This document shows positions 5,475 to 11,990 of a stretch of 11,999 nt of DNA, one piece after another; within the stretch, counting starts at the first letter, position 1; each line of letters opens with the position of its first letter. The translations under genes and the position numbers were made by a program. The stretch is from positions 1-11,999 of the forward strand of contig DATFBR010000166.1 of the NCBI GenBank assembly GCA_035253685.1. The letters are read 5' to 3'. Origin of the DNA: DASRTE01 sp035253685 (GTDB lineage: Bacteria; Actinomycetota; Actinomycetes; Jiangellales; Jiangellaceae). The notes beneath the pieces are model-generated. The model had not been told where the DNA came from, made no database searches, and saw only the letters and a program-made list of their open reading frames with translations.

Positions 5475-6218
5475 TCAGGTCGCGTGGCTCTCCACGAAGG
5501 CGAGGATGCGGCGCCAGGCGTCGACGCACTCCTTCTGGTACTCGTCGAAGGCCCGATCGAAGAAGCTGTGCGGCGCGTCCGGGTACACGTGCAGCTCGGC
5601 TTCGACGCCCTGCGCCCGAACGCGTTCGGCAAACTCCTCGACCTCGGCGACCGGAGTCTGGTCCTGCCCGGCCGCCAGGATGAGCAGGGGGTCCGCGAAG
5701 TCCGGTATGCGGTGCTCGACCGACGATGGACTCCCGTAGAAGCCGATACACCCCGAGAGCCCATGGCCTTCGGCGGACTGTGCCCACGACAGGCTTCCGC
5801 CACGACAGAACCCGACCGTGAACACAGAGGTCACGTTGTGATCGCCGTTCCCCCGCAGCCACCCGACCGCCGCTGCGACGTCGGCCGCCACGTACTCGGG
5901 CCGCATCTGTTCGGCGTGCTCTCGGTAGGGGAAGCCGTTCTCACGGGTCGAGGCGAATGGAGCGGTGCGACCGAAGTAGTCGATCGCGATCGCGAGCAGG
6001 TGGGCCTGGGCGAAGCGCCGCGTCAACTCGTGGTAATAGGGATGTAGTCCGCGGACGTCGGGCATCACGACGACCGCGGAGCGCACCCGCGCCGTCGGGT
6101 AGGCGTAATACGCGTTGATCTGGGTGCCGTCCGCGGAACGCAGGAGAACCTCTCCGTGGTCTCCGACAATGCCTGGCAGCGGGGGTTCGGGTGGGCTGGC
6201 GTCGTCTCCGAAGCACAT
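5475..6218 (-). CDS. Dienelactone hydrolase family protein
   Basis: An alpha/beta hydrolase of the dienelactone hydrolase family, which uses a cysteine nucleophile. With the ATG at 6218 it has 247 residues and begins MCFGDDASPPEP, matching the MC-x-D-D-S-x-PP opening I remember for actinobacterial members. An in-frame ATG at 6242 adds eight residues (MSWCQADA), and neither start has a strong Shine-Dalgarno sequence. Numbered from 6218, the triad is Cys138 in GFCRGGS, Asp186 in AGQDQTP and His217 in DAPHSFFDR. PDVRG (53-57) supplies the oxyanion region. Despite the name, most family members are general esterases or lactonases; no ring-cleavage genes lie nearby, so aromatic degradation is not supported. 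It follows otsB by 39 bases on the same strand and may be the last gene of that transcript. Confidence 0.9.
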   Translation of the reverse strand: MCFGDDASPPEPPLPGIVGDHGEVLLRSADGTQINAYYAYPTARVRSAVVVMPDVRGLHPYYHELTRRFAQAHLLAIAIDYFGRTAPFASTRENGFPYREHAEQMRPEYVAADVAAAVGWLRGNGDHNVTSVFTVGFCRGGSLSWAQSAEGHGLSGCIGFYGSPSSVEHRIPDFADPLLILAAGQDQTPVAEVEEFAERVRAQGVEAELHVYPDAPHSFFDRAFDEYQKECVDAWRRILAFVESHAT

Positions 6219-6257
6219 GGCGTCAGCCTGGCACCACGACATGGTGATCGTGAAGAG

Positions 6258-7064
6258 TCACGACGCCATGCGGTCGGCAACGCCGGCGAGAAAGGCGACG
6301 ACTCCGTCCGGACCGTCGACGACCAGGTCGGCTTCGCTGCGCAGAGGCGGCGGGGACTCGGCTGAGTCGCTGCACACGACCAGGCCCGCGACGTCGAGGC
6401 TGCGCAGCGCGGACACGGCCGCGAGGTCGCCGAGGTCGTCACCGACGAACGTCACCGACCGGGCAGCAGCGTCAGCGACCAGGCCCCGCAAGGACGTGCC
6501 TTTGTCAACGCCCGGCGGTCGTAGCTCCAGGACGAAGCGGCCGGGTGCCACCTCGAGCCCTGTGTCGTGGGCGAGGTCGTCGACCTGGGGTCGGATCTCG
6601 GCCAGCACGGCGCCGGGGTCGGCCGCGCCACGGGTGTGGAACGCGACCGAGTGACCCTTGTCCTCCAGCACGACTCCGGCGGGTGCCTGCGCGACGATTT
6701 CGGCGCCGGCGGCCCGGGCGGCCGCCACGCCGGCGTGCTCGACCGGTGTGTCGAGCCGGCCGTCGCTCCACCGCTCCAGCCCGTAGTGGCCCAGCACGAC
6801 CAGGCCGGGGACGTCGGCGAAGCCGCCGAGCCGCACGGCATCGGCCGCCGGGCGGCCGGTGACGATCGCCACCCTGGCGCCCTTCGCGGAGAGGGTCCTC
6901 AGCACGGCGGCAGCGTCGGGGTGGGCCACCGCGACCTCCGGCCGGTAGACGATCGGCGCGAGCGTCCCGTCGTAGTCCATGGCGATCAGGGCGTCGGCGG
7001 GCTCGGCGAGCAGGGACGCGAGCGCCAGCCGGCCGTTCGCCGTCCGTGGGACGGGCAGTGTCAT
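6258..7064 (-). CDS. otsB: Trehalose-6-phosphate phosphatase
   Basis: A 268-residue HAD-superfamily phosphatase that removes phosphate from trehalose-6-phosphate, the second step of the OtsAB pathway. The motifs are clear: motif I DYDGTLAP with Asp30 as nucleophile and Asp32 as acid/base; motif II IVTGRP (68-72); motif III LRPPGVDKG with Lys188; and motif IV FVGDDLGD (207-213), which holds the magnesium-binding acids. GHYGLE and GHSVAFH are typical of the trehalose phosphatase cap. The start is the ATG at 7064, sharing one base with the upstream stop (TGATG); a GTG directly before it is an alternative. Trehalose serves as compatible solute and, in mycolate-bearing relatives, as glycolipid carrier. 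The matching synthase gene lies 1 kb away, divergently transcribed, so both steps are encoded in this window. Confidence 0.95.
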   Translation of the reverse strand: MTLPVPRTANGRLALASLLAEPADALIAMDYDGTLAPIVYRPEVAVAHPDAAAVLRTLSAKGARVAIVTGRPAADAVRLGGFADVPGLVVLGHYGLERWSDGRLDTPVEHAGVAAARAAGAEIVAQAPAGVVLEDKGHSVAFHTRGAADPGAVLAEIRPQVDDLAHDTGLEVAPGRFVLELRPPGVDKGTSLRGLVADAAARSVTFVGDDLGDLAAVSALRSLDVAGLVVCSDSAESPPPLRSEADLVVDGPDGVVAFLAGVADRMAS

Positions 7065-7585
7065 CACTCGGTGCTCTCGACCACCTCGACATAGTCGTCA
7101 CCGACGACGAGGACAAGCCACTGGGTGGTGAGGTTCGGCAGCGTCGGTTCGACCTGGGTGATCTCAGGGAACTGGGCGGCCAGCGCCTCGGCCGATTCCT
7201 GCAGCCCCTCCGGGTAGTAGACGGTCGTCGACGCCAGCGACTGGCTGTACGTGTCGATCACCGGCACCTCCCAGCCTCCGGCCTCGAGCCGCTCCTGCGC
7301 CCTGCGGGCGAGCCCGGTGACGTCGGTGGCGTTGAGGATGCCGACCGGCTCGCGCAGCTCCGGGGCCGCGGTGACAGGGGCCGCGGGCGGATCGTCGCTG
7401 CCCGGGGTGCCCTCGGTGGTCGGCTCCGCAGCGGCGGTCGGGGTGCTCCCCGCGACGGTGTCGGCGTCGTTGTCGGGACCGATGTCCTCGCCGAACAGGA
7501 CGAGCAGCCCGGCGACCACCGCTGCCGTACCGAGCAGGGCAACCAGCGAGGGCCAGACCCGGTCGAATCGCTCGCGGACCGTCAT
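7064..7585 (-). CDS. LytR C-terminal-domain (LytR_C) membrane protein
   Basis: A 173-residue single-pass membrane protein. A short cytoplasmic N-terminus (MTVRERFDRVW) is followed by a membrane helix at about 12-31, an acidic Ala/Pro/Thr-rich linker (about 36-78) and a LytR_C domain (about 81-165). The domain signature runs from VGILNATDVTGLARRAQERL through GWEV and STTVYYPEG to ESAEALAAQFP. LytR_C domains sit outside the membrane in LCP cell-wall ligases and in stand-alone actinobacterial envelope proteins; the catalytic LCP domain is absent here, so this is not a ligase. The start ATG has only a weak ribosome binding site and lies 28 bases after the DUF3263 stop. The stop overlaps otsB. A role in envelope integrity is inferred from the domain and location. 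Confidence 0.88.
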   Translation of the reverse strand: MTVRERFDRVWPSLVALLGTAAVVAGLLVLFGEDIGPDNDADTVAGSTPTAAAEPTTEGTPGSDDPPAAPVTAAPELREPVGILNATDVTGLARRAQERLEAGGWEVPVIDTYSQSLASTTVYYPEGLQESAEALAAQFPEITQVEPTLPNLTTQWLVLVVGDDYVEVVESTE

Positions 7586-7613
7586 CGGTCGGGGAGACTA
7601 CGCCACGCCCGCC

Positions 7614-7925
7614 TCACGCCTCGAAGCCGAGACGGCGGGCGGAGCGGGCCCGCTGGCGGCTGGCGCGCAGCCGCCGAAGGCGCTTGACCAGCATCGGGTC
7701 GTGGGCCAGCGCGGCGGGCCGGTCGATGAGGGCGTTCAGCACCTGGTAGTAGCGAGTGGCCGACATGCCGAACAGGTCACGGACGGCCTGTTCCTTGGCG
7801 CCGGCGTACCGCCACCACTGGCGCTCGAAGTCGAGGATCGCCCGGTCGCGTTCCTCCAGCACGGCGGCGGCCGCCGGTGGGTCGGACGTGCGCACGGCCG
7901 GTACGGCATCGGGCGCTGGTTCCAT
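7614..7925 (-). CDS. DUF3263 domain protein, small basic DNA-binding-like
   Basis: A 103-residue protein. After a disordered Ala/Pro-rich start (1-20), residues 24-72 (ERDRAILDFERQWWRYAG, then EQAVRDLFGMSATRYYQ) form the DUF3263 core, which looks like a helix-turn-helix of sigma-region-4 type. The tail (80-100) is rich in Arg and probably contacts nucleic acid. No function is established to my knowledge. The protein is actinobacteria-restricted in my recollection. The ATG at 7925 has no Shine-Dalgarno sequence, but a TACGAT box lies six bases upstream, fitting leaderless translation. It is the first gene of the minus-strand unit and faces otsA across a 139-bp divergent gap, so it is a reasonable candidate regulator of either side, by position only. 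Confidence 0.88.
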   Translation of the reverse strand: MEPAPDAVPAVRTSDPPAAAAVLEERDRAILDFERQWWRYAGAKEQAVRDLFGMSATRYYQVLNALIDRPAALAHDPMLVKRLRRLRASRQRARSARRLGFEA

Positions 7926-7937
7926 GCGGGCATCGTA
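7926..7937 (-). promoter_or_regulatory. Probable leaderless promoter of the DUF3263 gene
   Basis: On the minus strand the -10 box TACGAT (7937-7932) stands six bases before the ATG at 7925, and the gene has no Shine-Dalgarno sequence. I see no good -35. A small inverted repeat, CGCGA-GCT-TCGCG (7949-7961), covers the spacer and -35 region and could be an operator or chance. Confidence 0.45.
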
Positions 7938-8013
7938 CGGAACCCGATCGCGAGCTTCGCGGAGGACAGGCCGTCCCGGGCGGGATGTCTGCGTCGCCGG
8001 CACAGTCGGCAGG

Positions 8014-8055
8014 GTGTCAGCGCGGCCCCGGTTGGCTACGGTGAGAGGCAGGAGG
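8014..8055 (+). promoter_or_regulatory. Probable promoter and ribosome binding site of otsA
   Basis: GTGTCA (8014-8019) and TACGGT (8037-8042) are separated by 17 bp and fit a -35/-10 pair. The transcript would begin around 8049, with AGGAGG (8050-8055) placed nine bases before the GTG start. The leader is very short. Confidence 0.45.
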
Positions 8056-8064
8056 CGAGGCCGC

Positions 8065-9462
8065 GTGGCGAGCAAGGGCACGAGCAGCTTCGTCGTCGTC
8101 GCGAACCGGCTGCCCGTCGACCGGGTGACCGACGCGGAGGGCACCACCTCGTGGCGGCGCAGTCCCGGTGGCCTCGTGACCGCCCTGGCCCCGGTCATGC
8201 GCGCATACGACGGCGCCTGGGTGGGCTGGACCGGCGTCCCCGACGACGCGCCCGAGCCCTTCTCCTCCGAGGACATGGACCTCGTCGCCGTCCCGCTGTC
8301 GGTCGAGGACATCAGCCTGTACTACGAGGGCTTCTCGAACGCGACCCTGTGGCCCCTCTACCACGACGTCATCGTGGCGCCGGTGTACCACCGCGAGTGG
8401 TGGGACGCCTACCGCAGGGTGAACCGCCGCTTCGCCGAGGCGACCGCCGCCGTCGCCGACGGCGGGGCATTCGTGTTCGTCCAGGACTACCAGCTCCAGT
8501 TGGTGCCGCGGATGCTCCGCGACCTGCGCCCGGACCTGACGATCGGTTTCTTCCTGCACATACCGTTCCCCCCTGGTGAGCTGTTCGCGCAGCTGCCGTG
8601 GCGTCGCCAGATCCTCGAGGGACTGCTGGGAGCGGACCTGGTCGGCTTCCAGCGCCTGGGCGCGGCCGAGAACTTCGTCGGTCTCTGCGCGCGTTTCACC
8701 GACGCGGAGCCGACCGCGGACCTCGTGCTGGCCCGCGACGGGCGTAAGGTCCAGGCCCGCGCGTTCCCGATCTCGATCGACGTCGGCGAGGTCGCGCGGA
8801 TGGCGGCCGACCCGGACGTCCTCTCCCGCAGTGCCACCATCCGGCAGGAGATCGGGTCCCCCGAGCACATGCTGCTCGGGGTCGACCGGCTCGACTACAC
8901 CAAGGGAATCGGACACCGCCTCCAGGCATGGGGCGAGCTGCTCGCCGACGGCGAGGTGACCCCCGACGAAGCCGTCTTCGTCCAGGTGGCGACGCCCAGC
9001 CGCGAGCGGGTCGAGGCCTACCAGACGTTGCGGGACGACATCGAGCTCCAGGTCGGGCGCATCAATGGCGACTACGGCCGCATCGGCACGCCGGCCGTCC
9101 ATTACCTGCACTCGTCCTACGACCGGCCCGAACTGGTCGCCCTCCTGCGTGCTGCCGACGTCATGGTGGTGACGCCGCTACGCGATGGCATGAACCTGGT
9201 GGCGAAGGAGTATGTCGCCGCGCGATCGGACCTGCGTGGTGCGCTTGTACTGTCCGAGTTCGCCGGGGCCGCAGACGAGCTCGATGGCGCGTTCCTGGTG
9301 AACCCGCACGACATCGACGGGCTCAAGCGGACGCTGTGCGAGGCGATGCGCCTGCCCGACGACCAGGCCGAGAAGCGGATGCGGCGCCTGCGCGAGCACG
9401 TCATGTCGCACGATGTCGCCCGCTGGGCACGCGAGTTCCTGCAGGCCCTCCGCGCAGTCTGA
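8065..9462 (+). CDS. otsA: Alpha,alpha-trehalose-phosphate synthase (UDP/GDP/ADP-glucose-forming), GT20 family
   Basis: A 465-residue retaining glycosyltransferase of family GT20 that joins glucose from a nucleotide sugar to glucose-6-phosphate, giving trehalose-6-phosphate. Landmarks: VVVANRLPVDR (10-20) with the Arg that binds phosphate; RRSPGGLVTAL (31-41), the glycine-rich donor loop; WVGWTG (52-57); VQDYQLQLVP (139-148), with the actinobacterial Gln where E. coli has His; IGFFLHIPFPP (160-170); DRLDYTKGI (274-282), with Arg275 and Lys280 contacting the donor phosphates; and LRDGMNLVAKE (372-382). The start is the GTG at 8065, preceded by AGGAGG and giving the family's normal N-terminus. 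Length is normal. It diverges from the unit holding otsB, so the two steps are not co-transcribed. It ends five bases from the stop of the convergent small gene. Confidence 0.97.
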   Translation: MASKGTSSFVVVANRLPVDRVTDAEGTTSWRRSPGGLVTALAPVMRAYDGAWVGWTGVPDDAPEPFSSEDMDLVAVPLSVEDISLYYEGFSNATLWPLYHDVIVAPVYHREWWDAYRRVNRRFAEATAAVADGGAFVFVQDYQLQLVPRMLRDLRPDLTIGFFLHIPFPPGELFAQLPWRRQILEGLLGADLVGFQRLGAAENFVGLCARFTDAEPTADLVLARDGRKVQARAFPISIDVGEVARMAADPDVLSRSATIRQEIGSPEHMLLGVDRLDYTKGIGHRLQAWGELLADGEVTPDEAVFVQVATPSRERVEAYQTLRDDIELQVGRINGDYGRIGTPAVHYLHSSYDRPELVALLRAADVMVVTPLRDGMNLVAKEYVAARSDLRGALVLSEFAGAADELDGAFLVNPHDIDGLKRTLCEAMRLPDDQAEKRMRRLREHVMSHDVARWAREFLQALRAV

Positions 9463-9467
9463 GTTGC

Positions 9468-9740
9468 TCAGTCGCTGTCGCCGTCGTCGAACAACGTCGG
9501 CTCGGGTTCGCGGTCGGTGTAGGCGATCCACGCCTGGGTGTCGGCACCGTCGAAGGCGCGCTCGGCCGTCGTCCCCGTGGGCTCGGCGTCGACGCCGAGA
9601 CTCTCGACTGCACGCTCGGCTCGGTCGATCTCGAGGTTGGCAAGTTGGACCAGGTCGCGCAGGCCCTCGGGGCCGAACCGGTCCCTGATGTTCCTCACGG
9701 CGTCGGCCACCATCGCGTCGACGTCGGCGGTGGGCTCCAT
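9468..9740 (-). CDS. Small acidic hypothetical protein
   Basis: I do not recognise this 90-residue protein. Residues 5-48 predict amphipathic helices (DVDAMVADAVRNIRDRFG, then GLRDLVQLANLEIDRAERAVESL). A short Gly/Thr turn leads to AWIAYTDREPEPTLF and a very acidic end (DDGDSD). It has no signal peptide, membrane segment or cysteines, so it should be cytoplasmic. It is supported as a gene by GAGGAG eight bases before the ATG, strong third-position G/C bias and a clean gap to otsA. A possible minus-strand -10 is TAGCCT (9780-9775). It is divergent from soxR, but nothing in the sequence links the two functions. Confidence 0.78.
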   Translation of the reverse strand: MEPTADVDAMVADAVRNIRDRFGPEGLRDLVQLANLEIDRAERAVESLGVDAEPTGTTAERAFDGADTQAWIAYTDREPEPTLFDDGDSD

Positions 9741-9859
9741 GGCGCACTCCTCGGTCTCGTTGCTGCGTTGAGGAAGGCTAGCCGCCGGCGTCGGCCGACG
9801 GTACCTCAGGCGGAGCCGCGCGAAGTCCGGCGGTGATCACTGCGGCAGCCGGTGTCGGC

Positions 9860-9901
9860 TAGGGTAGAAGTTGAAGTAAACATGAAGTCCGAGGTGTTCC
9901 T
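9860..9901 (+). promoter_or_regulatory. Probable soxR promoter/leader with GAAGT repeats
   Basis: TAGGGT (9860-9865) is a likely -10. Directly after it GAAGT occurs three times (9867, 9873, 9884) in an A-rich stretch unlike its surroundings. AAGTTGAAG (9869-9877) resembles one half of a SoxR box (AAGTTGAGG), but no second half is seen, so autoregulation is only a possibility. GAGGTG (9891-9896) is the likely ribosome binding site for the GTG at 9902. Confidence 0.35.
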
Positions 9902-10357
9902 GTGGCCAGTCGGCTGACGATCGGCGAAGTCGCCGCGCGCAGCGGCGCATCTACGTCCGCGTTGCGCTTCTACGAGGCCAAGGGGTTGCTCTCCTCTGAT
10001 CGCACCGCGGGTGGTCACCGCGTCTATCCGCGGTCGACTTTGCGCCGGGTCGCGTTCGTCCGCGCGGCGCAGCGGGTCGGGCTCAGCCTGGAGGAGATCC
10101 GCACCGCTCTGGACACGCTGCCCAGCGCGCGGACACCGACCACAGCGGACTGGACGCGGCTCTCCCAGACGTGGCGCTCGCGGCTCGACCGCCGAATCGC
10201 CGAGATGACCCGGCTGCGCGACGAGCTCGACCAGTGCATCGGGTGCGGCTGCCTCTCGCTGCAGACCTGCAACCTCTACAACCCCGGTGACCGCGCCGCC
10301 GCCCTGGGCACCGGGCCGCGTTACCTGTGGGGCGATTCGCGCCCTGACCCAACGTGA
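9902..10357 (+). CDS. soxR: Redox-sensitive MerR-family activator SoxR
   Basis: A 151-residue MerR-family regulator. Residues 4-73 form the winged helix (LTIGEVAARSGASTSALRFYEAKGLL, then AGGHRVYPRSTLRRVAFVRAA), residues about 85-111 the dimer coiled coil, and QCIGCGCLSLQTC supplies Cys112, Cys115, Cys117 and Cys123. This C-x2-C-x-C-x5-C set ligates the [2Fe-2S] cluster whose oxidation by redox-cycling compounds switches on target promoters. The closing NLYNPGDRAA and GPRYLWG are typical of SoxR. It starts with GTG. No soxS is expected: in actinobacteria SoxR acts directly on oxidoreductase, exporter or monooxygenase genes. None of those adjoins it here, so its targets probably lie elsewhere or include the following lipoprotein gene. 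I judge the family call secure. Confidence 0.95.
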   Translation: MASRLTIGEVAARSGASTSALRFYEAKGLLSSDRTAGGHRVYPRSTLRRVAFVRAAQRVGLSLEEIRTALDTLPSARTPTTADWTRLSQTWRSRLDRRIAEMTRLRDELDQCIGCGCLSLQTCNLYNPGDRAAALGTGPRYLWGDSRPDPT

Positions 10358-10387
10358 CGCGCTTCGATCCGCGGTTAGGCTCGTGGC
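10353..10387 (+). promoter_or_regulatory. Probable leaderless promoter of the lipoprotein gene
   Basis: CGTGAC (10353-10358) and TAGGCT (10376-10381) are spaced 17 bp apart. The -10 stands six bases before the ATG at 10388, exactly as at the sortase gene. The -35 overlaps the soxR stop codon, so this gene is probably transcribed separately from soxR. No Shine-Dalgarno sequence is present. Confidence 0.5.
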
Positions 10388-11206
10388 ATGCGAGGGCGCA
10401 CCCGACGAATCGTCGTGTGCGCCGCAGTCGCCGGCCTCGTGTTCGGCTGCGCAGGCGAACAGGCCAGCACGGAGCCGTCCGGGCAGTTGAGTGCGACGGT
10501 GATCCAGTCCAACCTGGACCTGTCCAGAGGAACCATCCGGGTGCAGGTGACCAACGGCGGTGAGGCGCCGGTAGGGGTTGACGACCTCACCTTGGCGGCG
10601 CCACCGTTCCCCGAGAGGACGAGCCAGGACCGGGCCGTCATCCAGCCCGGACGACGCATCAACTTCCGGGTGCGCTACGGCGAGCCGACCTGCTCCGGGC
10701 AGACGCCGACCATGGGGCCCGCCTCGGCTTGGCTCGTCGCCGACGGACGCGATGCCCGGATCAGCGTGGAGGACTCCTCCAACGTGCTCCGGCGCCTGCT
10801 CGACCTCGGCTGCAGCCGCCAACGGTTGGCCGACGTCGTCGAGATCGACCTGGGCCAGACGTGGACGCCCGCACCCGGCGGGCAGGCACTGACGGGCAGC
10901 ATCGAGCTTCGGCGAGTGAGCGCCGGCCCGGTGGTGACCCTCGAAAAGGTGGCTGGCAGCGTCGCGTACACCTTGCAGCCCGTCGATGACAGCGAGCCGA
11001 TCGCGACGCTGGAATCCGACCAGGCAACGCTGTCGATCCCGATGCGGGCGGTCGCCCTCCGTTGCGATCCGCATGCCCGGGCCGAGGGCAAGAAGAACTA
11101 CGTCTTCCCTCTCTGGTTCAGCCTCGACGGCGGACCCCAGATCCATGTCGAGGTGAAAGGCGACGTGGACATCCAGAGCGCATTCGACACGTTGTGCGGA
11201 TCCTGA
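10388..11206 (+). CDS. Putative secreted lipoprotein of unknown function
   Basis: A 272-residue protein I do not recognise. The N-terminus has a basic stretch (RGRTRR), a hydrophobic core (IVVCAAVAGLVF) and a probable lipobox ending at Cys21 (LVFGC), followed by AGEQASTEPSG, a typical flexible tether. The mature part is predicted mostly beta: TIRVQVTNGGEAPVGVDDLTL (49-69) reads like an immunoglobulin-type or CARDB-like strand pair. Four further cysteines (TCSG, GCSR, RCDP, TLCGS) could form two disulfides outside the membrane. KKNYVFPLWFSLDGG and the last strand (IHVEVKGDVDI) close the fold. The ATG is set by the leaderless promoter; no other start gives a signal peptide. The basic residues are not a twin-arginine signal. 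It lies downstream of soxR but probably under its own promoter. Confidence 0.8.
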   Translation: MRGRTRRIVVCAAVAGLVFGCAGEQASTEPSGQLSATVIQSNLDLSRGTIRVQVTNGGEAPVGVDDLTLAAPPFPERTSQDRAVIQPGRRINFRVRYGEPTCSGQTPTMGPASAWLVADGRDARISVEDSSNVLRRLLDLGCSRQRLADVVEIDLGQTWTPAPGGQALTGSIELRRVSAGPVVTLEKVAGSVAYTLQPVDDSEPIATLESDQATLSIPMRAVALRCDPHARAEGKKNYVFPLWFSLDGGPQIHVEVKGDVDIQSAFDTLCGS

Positions 11207-11221
11207 CCGTCGGCGGATCGT

Positions 11222-11252
11222 GGTCGGCACGAACCCGGCCCGGAAGCCGACC
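11222..11252 (+). terminator. Weak hairpin after the lipoprotein gene
   Basis: GGTCGGC (11222-11228) can pair with GCCGACC (11246-11252) across a 17-nt loop, 15 bases after the stop codon. The stem is short and there is no U-tract, so termination is only possible. Confidence 0.25.
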
Positions 11253-11280
11253 GGCGTGGAACCGTGACAGGGGTCCGGTC

Positions 11281-11904
11281 GTGCACAAGGATGACCCCCG
11301 TGATCCGGCCGCTCCTCGCCGTCCCGGGCCGGGTGGCCCGGCGGCCGAGTGGCCCGTGGTGACGGTCGTGCTCCCCCGCCGGTTCGCTCTCGTCCGGCAC
11401 GTCGATTACACAGGTGTCTCGGGCGTCGGCGTCGTCGCCTTCGGAATGGTGTTCTCCGACGGCCACGTCGTCCTGCGCTGGTGCTCCAGCCATCCGGCCA
11501 CCAGCACGTGGGGTTCGCTGGAGGACATGCTCGCCATCCACGGGCACGGCGAGGCCACGAGTGTCCAGTGGATCGACGCACCGGCACCTGAGCTGGAGGA
11601 GGTGCCCGGTGCCTCGCGGATGGGACGACGCGCGCGGCGTCGGGCGGAACGCGACGCCGACGCTGACACCGAGTCGCCGGCCGGTGGCCCCGGCGTCGCG
11701 GCCGGGCACGAGGGTCCAGCGGCCGGAACCGGTGCGGGCCCGGGATTGGTGAGCAACGGGCACGCGAGACGTCGCGATCCTGCGGTAGGAACGCCCGGGC
11801 CCAGTGGCGGAGACGCCGCCGACGACGACGGGCCTGACACCGTGCCGAATCCACGGGTTCCCGGGCGGCACCGGCGCTCGGACCAGGTCGAGCCCCAGCG
11901 CTGA
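11281..11904 (+). CDS. Hypothetical protein: compact N-terminal domain plus disordered charged tail
   Basis: I cannot name this 207-residue protein. The start is taken as the GTG at 11281, with AGGGG about eight bases upstream; the frame is open further back, but that sequence lacks coding character. Residues about 24-96 make a compact mostly-beta domain (VTVVLPRRFALVRHVDYTG, VSGVGVVAFGMVFSDG, VVLRWCSSHPATSTWGS, LEDMLAIHGHGEATSVQWID). A pattern of this kind (RHVDxTGxSGxGxVAxG, LRWxxxxPxTS, IHGHxGxTxVxW) is familiar to me from uncharacterised actinobacterial proteins, but I know no function. From about 100 the protein is disordered: a basic patch (SRMGRRARRRAERD), then Gly/Pro/Asp-rich repeats to the end (RHRRSDQVEPQR). 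It has no signal peptide or membrane segment. A terminator-like hairpin follows. Confidence 0.7.
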   Translation: MHKDDPRDPAAPRRPGPGGPAAEWPVVTVVLPRRFALVRHVDYTGVSGVGVVAFGMVFSDGHVVLRWCSSHPATSTWGSLEDMLAIHGHGEATSVQWIDAPAPELEEVPGASRMGRRARRRAERDADADTESPAGGPGVAAGHEGPAAGTGAGPGLVSNGHARRRDPAVGTPGPSGGDAADDDGPDTVPNPRVPGRHRRSDQVEPQR

Positions 11905-11962
11905 CCGGCGCACCACCATGACCGAAGACGGACGATGGCCCGCTAGGTCTGGGCCCGTGCCG

Positions 11963-11990
11963 AGCGGGCGCTACGCCAGTCGCGCCCGCT
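11963..11990. terminator. Perfect 9-bp hairpin, terminator-like
   Basis: AGCGGGCGC (11963-11971) and GCGCCCGCT (11982-11990) pair perfectly around a 10-nt loop, 59 bases after the last stop codon. Without a U-tract it fits an actinobacterial terminator. Whether it belongs to this gene or to one beyond the window cannot be told. Confidence 0.55.

Noticed and set aside
5475..6218. Aromatic (chlorocatechol) degradation role for the dienelactone hydrolase
   Set aside because: No catechol dioxygenase, cycloisomerase or maleylacetate reductase is nearby; the family is broad and the neighbours are trehalose genes.
8017..9111. A 364-codon minus-strand frame
   Set aside because: It is the antisense shadow of otsA, whose sense frame is unmistakable.
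9459..9471. CTGAG-TTG-CTCAG hairpin between the otsA stop and the convergent gene's stop
   Set aside because: Only five base pairs, made largely of the two stop codons; too weak to call a terminator.
9790..9799. Palindrome GTCGGCCGAC in the soxR upstream region
   Set aside because: A 10-bp G/C palindrome is easily produced by chance at this composition, and it does not resemble a SoxR box.
9882..9917. Alternative ATG start at 9882 for soxR
   Set aside because: It is in another frame and meets a stop after 11 codons; the GTG at 9902 gives the correct MerR N-terminus and has GAGGTG upstream.
9806..11854. A 682-codon open frame on the minus strand, the longest uninterrupted frame in the window
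   Set aside because: It runs antisense through soxR, the lipoprotein gene and the last gene. Its product is Arg/Pro/Ala-rich with no recognisable domain, whereas the sense frames carry clear motifs and start signals. Long antisense frames are expected at this G+C content.
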